Below, piece by piece: positions 1-5,071 of a stretch of DNA of 5,071 nt. Under the pieces are notes generated by a model. It searched no databases and was not told the DNA's origin. It was given only the letters and a program-made list of their open reading frames with translations. Every line of letters begins with the position of its first letter. Position 1 is the stretch's first letter. The position numbers were made by a program, and so were the translations under genes. The stretch comes from Gammaproteobacteria bacterium (GTDB taxonomy: Bacteria; Pseudomonadota; Gammaproteobacteria; Immundisolibacterales; Immundisolibacteraceae): positions 1-5,071 of the forward strand of contig DQBD01000229.1 of assembly GCA_003526065.1 (NCBI GenBank). Direction: 5' to 3'.

Positions 1-583
1 CGCCGAGCTGGGCCAGCCGCCGCTGCCGGCCGGGGCCCTGCGGCCCTACGTGTCGCAGGGCGCGCGCGGCATGCTCGGCTACGGGCTTGACCTGCGGCCG
101 GGTGATGCACGCTATGTGGAACTGCGCGACCGGTTTCTGGCGATCTACGCCGACTGCTGCTCCGGTCAGGCGCGGCTGTTCGAAGGGTTTGCCGAGGTGC
201 TGGCGCTGCTGCGCCAGCGTGGGCTGCGCATCGGCATCGTCACCAACAAGATGGAGCGCTTCGCCGCCCCCGTGCTGCGGGCGCTCGGCGCCTGGCCGGA
301 TGCCGACTGCCTGATCACGCCGGACCACCTGGCGCGTCCCAAGCCCGACCCCGAAGGCGTGCTGCTGGCCTGCGCGCGGTTCGGTGTCGAGCCCGCGCAA
401 TGCGTGTTCGTCGGCGACGACCGGCGCGACATCGAAGCCGGCCGCGCGGCCGGCACGCGCACCGTGGTGGCTGCCTACGGCTACCTGCCGCCGGACGAGG
501 ACATCACCACCTGGGGCGCCGACGCCCGTATCGACGCGCCGGCTCAGCTGCCGGCGCTGTGCCAACGCTGGGGGAGTGCATGA
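1..583 (+). CDS. HAD-superfamily phosphatase (MupP / phosphoglycolate phosphatase-like), 5' end cut off
   Basis: This is the C-terminal part of a HAD phosphatase, read in the frame starting at base 2. The frame stays open to the left edge, and the residues there (LGQPPLP..LRPYVSQGARGML) look like the normal cap-domain entry of this family. I infer that about 30 residues, including the DxD nucleophile motif, lie outside the window. Visible motifs are motif II in IGIVTNK (bases 227-247), the motif III lysine in RPKPDP, and motif IV as FVGDDRRDIEAG with its metal-binding acidic residues. The tail AAYGYLPP.ED..TWGAD closely resembles Pseudomonas MupP, which dephosphorylates N-acetylmuramate 6-phosphate in cell-wall recycling. 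Such proteins are often annotated as Gph, which converts phosphoglycolate to glycolate, so the substrate is open. A cytosolic, Mg-dependent enzyme is expected. Its TGA overlaps the next start codon in ATGA, indicating translational coupling. Confidence 0.9.
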   Translation, partial: AELGQPPLPAGALRPYVSQGARGMLGYGLDLRPGDARYVELRDRFLAIYADCCSGQARLFEGFAEVLALLRQRGLRIGIVTNKMERFAAPVLRALGAWPDADCLITPDHLARPKPDPEGVLLACARFGVEPAQCVFVGDDRRDIEAGRAAGTRTVVAAYGYLPPDEDITTWGADARIDAPAQLPALCQRWGSA

Positions 584-939
584 GCGCACCGGAGCTGACC
601 GACATCGTGCTTCACCGCGCCGCGCGCACCCTGGAGCTGCGCTTTGCCGACAGCGGCGTGTTCGAGCTGCCGGCGGAGTTCCTGCGGGTGCACTCGCCAT
701 CGGCCGAGGTGCAGGGCCACGGCCCGGGCCAGGAAGTGCTGGTCACCGGCAAGCGCGAGGTTGCCATCACCGCCCTGGAACCGGTCGGCCACTACGCGGT
801 GCAGATCACCTTCTCCGACGGGCACGACAGCGGCCTGTTCAGTTTCGATTACCTGTACCGCCTGGGCCGCGACCGGGAAACGCTGTGGCAGCGGTACCTG
901 GACCGGCTGACCCAGGCCGGGGCCACGCGTCAGCCATGA
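580..939 (+). CDS. DUF971 domain protein (gamma-butyrobetaine hydroxylase-like N-terminal domain)
   Basis: A 119-residue protein made of a single DUF971 domain. Signature stretches are PAEFLRVHSPSAEVQGHGPG (residues 31-50), EPVGHYAV (67-74) and SDGHDSGLFSFDYLY (79-93), followed by LW..YL near the C-terminus, all typical of the family. The domain occurs as the N-terminal part of gamma-butyrobetaine hydroxylase and at the C-terminus of the plant Fe-S scaffold HCF101. The stand-alone bacterial form has no settled function. This copy has no cysteine at all, so it cannot bind zinc through the Cys cluster of the eukaryotic hydroxylase, although the GH motif histidine (H82) is present. The ATG overlaps the upstream TGA; a GGAG at 573-576 lies only 3 bases before it, so initiation probably depends on coupling. 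Its own TGA overlaps the following ATG in the same way. A soluble cytosolic protein is expected, with no signal peptide or membrane segment. Confidence 0.9.
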   Translation: MSAPELTDIVLHRAARTLELRFADSGVFELPAEFLRVHSPSAEVQGHGPGQEVLVTGKREVAITALEPVGHYAVQITFSDGHDSGLFSFDYLYRLGRDRETLWQRYLDRLTQAGATRQP

Positions 940-2075
940 ACGCGGTCCATGCCAGTGTCGACGACCTGCGCCGGGCGGCCCGGGACTACCTGCCGCGCCT
1001 GGTGTTCGACTTCGTCGACGGCGGCGCCGAGCGCGAAATCACCCTGCGCGCCAACACGGCCGATTTCGAGCCGCTGCGGTTCGCGCCCCGGGTGCTGACC
1101 GACGCCAGCCAGATCGACACCGGCACCACCCTGCTGGGGGAGCAGATCGCGCTGCCGCTGCTGATCGCGCCCATGGGCCTGTGCGGACTGGTGCGTCCGC
1201 AGGGCGAGTTGGCGCTGGCGCGCGCGGCGCAGGCGGCGGGCATCCCCCTGGTGCTGTCCACCACCGCCAGCCATGCGCTCGAAACGGTGATGGAGGCCGC
1301 GCCGGGCAACCTGTGGTTCCAGCTGTACCTGTTCCGTGACCGCGAATTCACGCGCAGCCTGCTGCAGCGGGCCCGCGGCGCCGGCTACCGGGCCCTGGTG
1401 GTCACCGTCGACCTCGCCCGCGGCGGCAAGCGCGAGAAGGACATCCACAACGGCTTCACCGTGCCGCCGCGCTTCTCGCGCCGCACCGCGGCCGACCTGT
1501 TGCGTCACCCCGGCTGGCTGTGGCGCATGCTGCCGCACCGTCACCAGACCCTGGGCAACCTGGTCGGCTGGGGCGGCCAGGACAGCAACGTGGTGGCCCT
1601 GTCCACCTTCATGAACACGCAGATCGACCCCAGCATCAGCTGGGCCGACATCGAGTGGCTGCGGTCCGAATGGGACCTGCCGCTGCTGGTCAAGGGCATC
1701 CTGCGTCCGGACGACGCGCGTCAGGCGGTGGCCGCCGGCGCCGATGGCGTGATCGTGTCCAACCACGGCGGGCGCCAGCTCGACGGCGCACCGTCGACCA
1801 TCAGCGTGCTCGGCAGCGTGGTCGACGCCGTCGGCGGTGCCGGTGAAGTCATTCTCGACAGCGGCGTGCGGCGTGGTGCCGACATCCTGAAGGCACTGGC
1901 GCTGGGCGCGCGCGCCTGCATGATCGGCAAGGCCGCCCTGTACGGCCTGGCGGCCGGCGGCGAAGCCGGCGTGGCGCGGGTCCTGGCCATCCTGCGCCAG
2001 GAACTGGACGTCGCCATGGCCCTGACCGGCACGCACCGGGCAGACGCCGTGCAGCGGGACACCCTGCGGGATTGA
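936..2075 (+). CDS. FMN-dependent alpha-hydroxyacid dehydrogenase (lactate/mandelate/glycolate family)
   Basis: A 379-residue TIM-barrel flavoprotein of usual family length that oxidises a 2-hydroxyacid to the 2-oxoacid. Visible active-site and FMN residues, assigned from the glycolate oxidase and mandelate dehydrogenase pattern, are Q129 and Y131 (FQLY), T157 and D159 (VTVD), R166, K253 (LVKG), the signature SNHGGRQLD at 275-283 with catalytic base H277 and substrate-binding R280, and the FMN-phosphate segment DSGVRRG (308-314). Two positions depart from textbook members: F26 replaces the tyrosine that contacts the substrate carboxylate, and K332 stands where an arginine usually follows the phosphate-loop glycine. 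Text-level similarity is to LldD (DPSISW..IEWLR, HPGW.W) and to mandelate dehydrogenase (GIPLVLSTTASHALE), so the substrate is uncertain. Residues about 178-212 form the variable loop 4, which anchors membrane-bound relatives. The start at 936 is fixed by the ATGA overlap with the DUF971 gene; no strong ribosome binding site precedes it. Confidence 0.93.
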   Translation: MNAVHASVDDLRRAARDYLPRLVFDFVDGGAEREITLRANTADFEPLRFAPRVLTDASQIDTGTTLLGEQIALPLLIAPMGLCGLVRPQGELALARAAQAAGIPLVLSTTASHALETVMEAAPGNLWFQLYLFRDREFTRSLLQRARGAGYRALVVTVDLARGGKREKDIHNGFTVPPRFSRRTAADLLRHPGWLWRMLPHRHQTLGNLVGWGGQDSNVVALSTFMNTQIDPSISWADIEWLRSEWDLPLLVKGILRPDDARQAVAAGADGVIVSNHGGRQLDGAPSTISVLGSVVDAVGGAGEVILDSGVRRGADILKALALGARACMIGKAALYGLAAGGEAGVARVLAILRQELDVAMALTGTHRADAVQRDTLRD

Positions 2076-2086
2076 TGGCCCGGCCA
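2076..2086. repeat. Short inverted repeat directly after the dehydrogenase stop codon
   Basis: TGGCC and GGCCA flank a single C, a perfect 5-base inverted repeat starting one base after the TGA. A competing pairing, TGATG (2073-2077) with CATCA (2091-2095), encloses it. Neither is followed by a T-tract, so this is not a classical intrinsic terminator. It could be a weak 3' hairpin or chance in GC-rich DNA. Confidence 0.3.
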
Positions 2087-2139
2087 CTCGCATCACCTAC
2101 GGAGCGTGGTAGCTTAGCGACGCACTGAATGAACGACCG

Positions 2140-2155
2140 GTCCGCCACGGCGGAC
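2140..2155. repeat. Perfect 7-base inverted repeat (possible operator or leader hairpin)
   Basis: GTCCGCC and GGCGGAC are exact reverse complements separated by AC. The repeat lies 46 bases upstream of the Rieske oxygenase ATG, a suitable position for a regulator site or a leader stem. A two-base loop is too tight for a full RNA hairpin unless the inner pair opens, which slightly favours a DNA-binding site. The role is inference. Confidence 0.4.
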
Positions 2156-2167
2156 ACCCCGGAGACA

Positions 2168-2183
2168 GGGGCCACAGAGCCCC
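2168..2183 (+). repeat. Potential hairpin just upstream of the ribosome binding site
   Basis: GGGGC (2168-2172) and GCCCC (2179-2183) can pair around the six-base loop CACAGA, ending five bases before the purine-rich ribosome binding site. CCCC at 2157-2160 could pair with the same G-run, so two alternative folds are possible. The stem is short, and a role in translation is speculative. Confidence 0.3.
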
Positions 2184-2187
2184 GCGC

Positions 2188-2197
2188 GGAGGAGGAG
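2188..2197 (+). promoter_or_regulatory. Strong ribosome binding site of the Rieske oxygenase gene
   Basis: GGAGGAGGAG precedes the ATG at 2202 and gives a near-perfect Shine-Dalgarno match with the core GGAGG at 2191-2195, six bases from the start. It is the strongest initiation signal in the window. It fixes the start of the gene and suggests that the oxygenase is translated independently of the upstream genes. Confidence 0.85.
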
Positions 2198-2201
2198 CGA
2201 C

Positions 2202-3422
2202 ATGAATGCACCCACGGGCAGACCGAAGTGCGGTCACACCCAGGCATTCGGCCTGGACACCGGCCCGGTGAGCACCGACACGGTGGTGTCGGCCGACTTC
2301 TTCGCGCGCGAACGGGCGGCGATCTTTCGCCACCAGTGGTTCGCCCTGCTCAAGCGGGAGGAAGAAATCCCCAACCCGGGCGACTTCTTCGTGCGTGACA
2401 TCGAGGTGCTGGGCACCTCGGTCATCGTCGCGCGCGGACCCGACGGCGCGCTGCGGGCGTTCCACAATGTCTGCCCGCATCGCGGCAACCGGCTGGTACG
2501 CGCCGCCGATGGCTGTGTGAAGGGTTGGCAGTGCGATTTTCACGGCTGGACCTTCGCCACCGACGGCAGCCTGCAGTTCGTGCCGGACGAAGGGCAGTTC
2601 TTCGACTTCGACCGCGCGCGGCACAGCCTGCCGGCGGTGCACCTGGACACCTGGGCCGGCTTCCTGTTCGTCAACTTCGACGACACGCCGCGCCAGACGC
2701 TCGAACAGGCCATGGGCGACTTCAACCAGGACCTGAAGCCGTTTCCGTTCGACCAGATGGTCTGCGCCGGCCGCTGGCGCTACCACGTGAAGGCCAACTG
2801 GAAGGTCACCATGAACGCCTTCCAGGAGGGCTACCACGTCGCCTTCGTGCACAAGCGCTCGGCACCGGACGCCTTCACCGGCTCCGACAATCCGTACTGC
2901 AACATCAGCCACATGAAGCTGCAGCCGAACGGCAACCAGCACCTGTCGGTCCCCGGCAACCCGGCGCACGACCTGTCGCCGACCGAACAGATCGCGTTCA
3001 AGTTCGGTTCCACGTTCACGCAGGGCACCGGCGGTCGCGGCGCCTACCCCGGCACCCAACAGGGCAAGAGCGACGACTGGGGTTTCGAGCTGAACATCGT
3101 GTTCCCGTTCTCGCGCATCAACGTCGGCGCCGGCTGGTACTACCTGGACGCCTTCTGGCCGGTGGGGCCACAGGAAACCGTCTACGAGCTGGCCTACTAC
3201 TTCCCGCGTCCGCGCACGGCGGCCGAAATGATCAGTCAGGAGTTCAGCAAGATCGTGCTGCGCGACCTGTCACGCGAGGACCTCTACACCAACGAGGTCA
3301 CGCAGCGCTCGCTCAACTCGGGCGCCATCCGCAGCATCGTGCTGTCCGACCAGGAGGCGGCCGTGCGACACCTGTACCGCACCGTCGAGCGCCGGGTCGC
3401 CGAGGCGGAGGCGCGTGCATGA
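2202..3422 (+). CDS. Rieske non-haem iron oxygenase, alpha (catalytic) subunit
   Basis: A 406-residue aromatic-ring-hydroxylating-dioxygenase-type alpha subunit. The N-terminal Rieske domain (about 45-160) holds the [2Fe-2S] ligands C91-P-H93 and C111-D-F-H114-G-W. The catalytic domain holds the mononuclear iron motif NWK..MNAFQEGYHVAFVH: H212 and H217 are the histidine ligands, and D360 in the C-terminal SREDLY segment is the likely carboxylate ligand. E209 stands where naphthalene dioxygenase has the bridging aspartate; glutamate here is known in the carnitine monooxygenase CntA. The protein uses O2 and two electrons for a mono- or dioxygenation or a demethylation; the substrate cannot be inferred. 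Family members need a reductase and often a ferredoxin, and some need a beta subunit; none is encoded in this window. The start is set by the strong ribosome binding site, and the TGA overlaps the next ATG, so the partner monooxygenase is translationally coupled. A cytosolic protein is expected. Confidence 0.94.
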   Translation: MNAPTGRPKCGHTQAFGLDTGPVSTDTVVSADFFARERAAIFRHQWFALLKREEEIPNPGDFFVRDIEVLGTSVIVARGPDGALRAFHNVCPHRGNRLVRAADGCVKGWQCDFHGWTFATDGSLQFVPDEGQFFDFDRARHSLPAVHLDTWAGFLFVNFDDTPRQTLEQAMGDFNQDLKPFPFDQMVCAGRWRYHVKANWKVTMNAFQEGYHVAFVHKRSAPDAFTGSDNPYCNISHMKLQPNGNQHLSVPGNPAHDLSPTEQIAFKFGSTFTQGTGGRGAYPGTQQGKSDDWGFELNIVFPFSRINVGAGWYYLDAFWPVGPQETVYELAYYFPRPRTAAEMISQEFSKIVLRDLSREDLYTNEVTQRSLNSGAIRSIVLSDQEAAVRHLYRTVERRVAEAEARA

Positions 3423-4471
3423 AGTTCGGCATCTACAACGAGATCCAGGCCTCCCCCGGCGCCGACCACAAGCAGCGCTATGACGACTCCCTGCGGGCGG
3501 TGGAGCTCGGCGACCGCCTGGGCTACGACGTGTTCATGACGCTCGAACACCACTTCTTCCCGACGTTCTCCATCTCCGTCAACCCACTGGCCTTCTTCGC
3601 CGCCGCCGCCCAGCGCACGCGCACCATCCGCTTTCGCGCCATGTGCCACACCCTGCCGGTGCACAACCCGCTGATCCTGGCCGGCGAGATCGCGCAGTGC
3701 GACCACCTCACCGACGGCCGGCTGGAAGTCGGCGTCGGCCGCGGCCACGGCTGGCTGTACGACTGCGCCAGCGTGCCGATGACCGAGAGCATCGGGCGCT
3801 ACGAGGAGTCGCTGGAAATCCTGCAGCGGGCCTGGCGCGAGGAACGCCTCAGCTTCGAGGGCGAGCACTACAAGGTGCAGGACGTCCAGGTGGTGCCCAA
3901 GCCCCTGCAGCCACACCTGAAGATCTTCCAGACCGGCACCAGCGCACGCGTGTTCACCGACGCCGGCCGCCGCGGCGGCGGTGTGGTGGTCGGCGCCGCG
4001 CCGCCGCCGCTGTTCACCGAAGCGGTCGGCGCCTACATGGCCGCCTGCCGTGACGCCGGCCAGAAGCCGCAGGTGGGCCTGGTGATGCCGGTGTTCCTGG
4101 CCGACGACGCCGACACCGCCCTGCGCGAGGCACGCGAGCCGATGATGCGCAGCTACGCCAACCTGGTGGTGCCTCAGCAGTCGATCAACGACGAGGCGGT
4201 CAAGGACCGCCTGCGCGCCGGTGGGTTCCATTTCTACGCCGGCGGCTTCCTGAACCAGATGAAGGACTACACCTTCGAGTCGGTGTTGCACAACGACATC
4301 GCCTTCGCCGGCACGCCGGCACAGTTCGTCGACTGGCTCGGACGGTTTCGCCAGCGCTATTACGACTTCCAGGAACTGTCGGTCATGGCCGATTTCGGCG
4401 GCCAGCCGGCCTGGCAGGTGGAGCGCACGCTGCAGCTGTTCGCCCGCGACGTGATGCCGGCGCTGCGCTGA
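3419..4471 (+). CDS. Luciferase-like (LLM class) flavin-dependent monooxygenase
   Basis: A 350-residue bacterial-luciferase-family TIM barrel. The N-terminus MKFGIYNE starts strand 1. EHHF sits at residues 43-46, the same numbering as in LuxA, where H44 is catalytic. The family signature DHLTDGRLEVGVGRGHGW (95-112) is intact, but the LuxA reactive cysteine position is glycine (G107). IGRYEESLEILQRAW (125-139) and the FEGEHYKV..V.V.PKP segment (146-162) are typical of this class. Known relatives are two-component enzymes that use reduced FMN (or F420) from a separate reductase to hydroxylate, desulfonate or carry out Baeyer-Villiger oxidation. No reductase lies nearby, and the substrate is unknown. 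The ATG overlaps the Rieske gene TGA (ATGA, 3419-3422), and GGAGG at 3407-3411 gives a good ribosome binding site at 7 bases. The tight coupling suggests both oxygenases act in one pathway, perhaps sequentially, which is inference. The protein appears complete, with no signal peptide. Confidence 0.93.
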   Translation: MKFGIYNEIQASPGADHKQRYDDSLRAVELGDRLGYDVFMTLEHHFFPTFSISVNPLAFFAAAAQRTRTIRFRAMCHTLPVHNPLILAGEIAQCDHLTDGRLEVGVGRGHGWLYDCASVPMTESIGRYEESLEILQRAWREERLSFEGEHYKVQDVQVVPKPLQPHLKIFQTGTSARVFTDAGRRGGGVVVGAAPPPLFTEAVGAYMAACRDAGQKPQVGLVMPVFLADDADTALREAREPMMRSYANLVVPQQSINDEAVKDRLRAGGFHFYAGGFLNQMKDYTFESVLHNDIAFAGTPAQFVDWLGRFRQRYYDFQELSVMADFGGQPAWQVERTLQLFARDVMPALR

Positions 4472-4497
4472 GCCGGGCCTTTCCAAGGAGCATCCCG

Positions 4498-4851
4498 ATG
4501 AACGACACCGCCTGGCCGGCTGAATTCCAGGACCTGCAGCGCTTCGCGCCGTGGGCGCTGGCCACCGAGGACGCCCGCATGCGCAAGCGCCTGGCCTCCG
4601 GCATGACCGAACTGACCGACCTCTACACCACCGTGCTGCCGCGCATGGAAGCGCTGGCCGGGCACCTGGCGCAGTACCCGCTGGAATCGCTGCCGGCGGC
4701 GCAGAAGCCCCTGCTGTACCTGGGCCTCATGTTCATGGAAGCGGCGGTGTGCGTGGAGCTGTTCAAGGACCCCGATGTGCCCGAGAGCCTCGGCGCCGAG
4801 CACATCGAAGTGCTGTCGGAAACGCTGGAGCGGCGTTTGCTGGCGGTCTGA
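4498..4851 (+). CDS. Unrecognised 117-residue helical protein linked to the oxygenase pair
   Basis: I do not recognise a named family. The protein is acidic to neutral, rich in Leu, Ala and Glu, and reads as all-helical. Possible landmarks are an aromatic N-terminal patch (W6, F10, F16-A-P-W19), the charged run ARMRKR (26-31), DLYTTVLPRMEAL (41-53), and an amphipathic hydrophobic stretch PLLYLGLMFMEAAVCVELF (71-89). That stretch contains E81 and E87 and is therefore unlikely to cross the membrane. There is one cysteine (C85), no metal-binding motif and no signal peptide. The gene starts 26 bases after the monooxygenase stop, with AAGGAG at 4485-4490 seven bases from the ATG, so it almost certainly belongs to the same operon. 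Codon use matches its neighbours, supporting a real gene. A small helical accessory or binding protein for the oxygenases is possible, but this rests only on position. Confidence 0.85.
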   Translation: MNDTAWPAEFQDLQRFAPWALATEDARMRKRLASGMTELTDLYTTVLPRMEALAGHLAQYPLESLPAAQKPLLYLGLMFMEAAVCVELFKDPDVPESLGAEHIEVLSETLERRLLAV

Positions 4852-4870
4852 CAGCAAAAAAACACGCGGG

Positions 4871-4877
4871 GGGAGGA
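4871..4877 (+). promoter_or_regulatory. Ribosome binding site of the lipoprotein gene, with ambiguous start
   Basis: GGGAGGA is a strong Shine-Dalgarno sequence. It stands 6 bases before TTG (4884) and 12 bases before the in-frame ATG (4890). Spacing alone favours TTG, while codon preference favours ATG. Either start gives the same mature lipoprotein, because both lie ahead of the signal peptide core. Confidence 0.7.
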
Positions 4878-4889
4878 AAGCGCTTGTCG

Positions 4890-5071
4890 ATGCGATCACG
4901 ACACCAGTGGGCGGGCATGGTCGCGACCGTCGTCATGCTGGCGGGCTGCGGCGGGGACGACGGGCGAACCCCGCAGCCCCATGACACGGCCGCGGCGGCC
5001 ATTCCCGCCGCACAGACGGCACCGCCAGCCGCAGCGGAAGCCACCGCGAGCGCCGCACCAGCCGACACGGC
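4890..5071 (+). CDS. Lipoprotein, N-terminal part only (runs off the right edge)
   Basis: An open frame of 60 codons that continues past the window end. It begins with a textbook type II signal peptide: basic residues R2, R4 and H5, a hydrophobic core around residues 7-17, and the lipobox LAGC with the lipidated cysteine at C20. The residue after the cysteine is glycine, not aspartate, so by the usual Lol sorting rule the protein should go to the outer membrane. After GGDDG comes an Ala/Pro/Thr-rich stretch (about residues 32-60), which looks like a flexible linker before a folded domain outside the window. What that domain is cannot be said. ATG at 4890 is chosen as the start; TTG at 4884 adds two residues and has the better ribosome binding site spacing. 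The gene lies 38 bases after the 117-residue protein gene on the same strand with no terminator between, so it may be the next gene of that operon. Confidence 0.78.
   Translation, partial: MRSRHQWAGMVATVVMLAGCGGDDGRTPQPHDTAAAAIPAAQTAPPAAAEATASAAPADT

Larger units (their letters stand above)
2076..2201 (+). promoter_or_regulatory. Intergenic region likely to carry transcription control for the oxygenase genes
   Basis: This 126-base gap is the longest complete gap between genes here and the only place a promoter for the Rieske oxygenase gene is likely to lie. Several short inverted repeats and a ribosome binding site sit in it and are listed separately. I see no convincing -35/-10 pair: TAGCTT at 2110-2115 is a poor -10-like match without a -35 partner at normal spacing. 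No hairpin is followed by a T-run, so read-through from the dehydrogenase gene is possible. Confidence 0.35.

Noticed and set aside
50..52. GTG as the true start of the phosphatase
   Set aside because: The frame is open to the window edge, and the residues before GTG match the expected cap-domain entry. Starting here would remove the nucleophile motif, so the gene is cut by the window rather than short.
384..935. Extension of the dehydrogenase frame upstream to 384, giving a 563-residue protein
   Set aside because: The added residues are Arg/Ala/Pro-rich and overlap the phosphatase and DUF971 genes in another frame. The family N-terminus begins right after the ATG at 936.
930..2096. Long antisense open frame of 388 codons opposite the alpha-hydroxyacid dehydrogenase
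   Set aside because: It is the mirror of a clearly identified enzyme. Its His/Gln/Arg/Gly-rich composition is what GC-rich third positions produce on the opposite strand, and it shows no recognisable domain.
2097..3059. Antisense open frame of 320 codons opposite the Rieske oxygenase
   Set aside because: It overlaps the catalytic subunit's conserved Rieske motifs on the other strand, and its protein is rich in Val/Arg/Gly with no recognisable pattern.
2525..3418. Extension of the monooxygenase frame upstream to 2525, giving a 648-residue fusion
   Set aside because: The extra stretch is the Rieske gene read in the wrong frame (Arg/Gly/Pro-rich). The luciferase-like fold begins at MKFG after the well-spaced ribosome binding site at 3407-3411.
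3284..4486. Long antisense open frame of 400 codons opposite the luciferase-like monooxygenase
   Set aside because: Same strand artefact: the + strand frame has intact family motifs, a ribosome binding site and coupling, while this frame has biased composition and no motif.
4856..4862. A-tract as a minus-strand terminator T-run
   Set aside because: No GC-rich hairpin lies immediately on its right to precede the T-run on the minus strand, and no minus-strand gene would need it.
4988..5000. Palindrome GGCCGC-G-GCGGCC
   Set aside because: It lies inside the lipoprotein's alanine-rich coding stretch, where GCC/GCG codons create such palindromes by chance.

Overview
The window is dense, very GC-rich bacterial coding DNA with six complete or nearly complete genes and one gene start, all on the + strand. 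The first protein resembles the MupP/phosphoglycolate phosphatase branch known from Pseudomonas. Together with the DUF971 neighbour and strong G/C third-position bias, this suggests a high-GC proteobacterium, most likely a gammaproteobacterium with an oxidative catabolic lifestyle. The taxonomy is inference; no rRNA or tRNA is present to settle it.

Left part (1-2075): the 3' end of a HAD-type phosphatase, a small DUF971 protein and an FMN-dependent alpha-hydroxyacid dehydrogenase of the lactate/mandelate/glycolate family. Both junctions are 4-base ATGA stop/start overlaps, so the three are probably co-transcribed and translationally coupled. A possible functional thread is that phosphoglycolate phosphatase makes glycolate, which an alpha-hydroxyacid dehydrogenase could oxidise. 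The phosphatase also fits MupP of cell-wall recycling, in which case that link disappears.

Middle (2076-2201): a 126-base gap with three short inverted repeats and a strong ribosome binding site. No convincing terminator or sigma-70 promoter is visible.

Right part (2202-4851): a Rieske non-haem iron oxygenase alpha subunit overlapping by ATGA with a luciferase-like flavin monooxygenase, followed after 26 bases by an unrecognised 117-residue helical protein. These three look like one oxidative module. Two oxygenases of different chemistry are coupled, yet no ferredoxin, Rieske reductase, beta subunit or flavin reductase lies within the window. The substrate cannot be read from the sequence.

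Right edge (4890-5071): the start of a lipoprotein gene with a clean lipobox and an Ala/Pro-rich linker, cut by the window end.

No rRNA, tRNA, CRISPR array, insertion sequence or attachment site is seen. The most interesting candidate for an undescribed system is the Rieske oxygenase / luciferase-like monooxygenase / 117-residue protein module.
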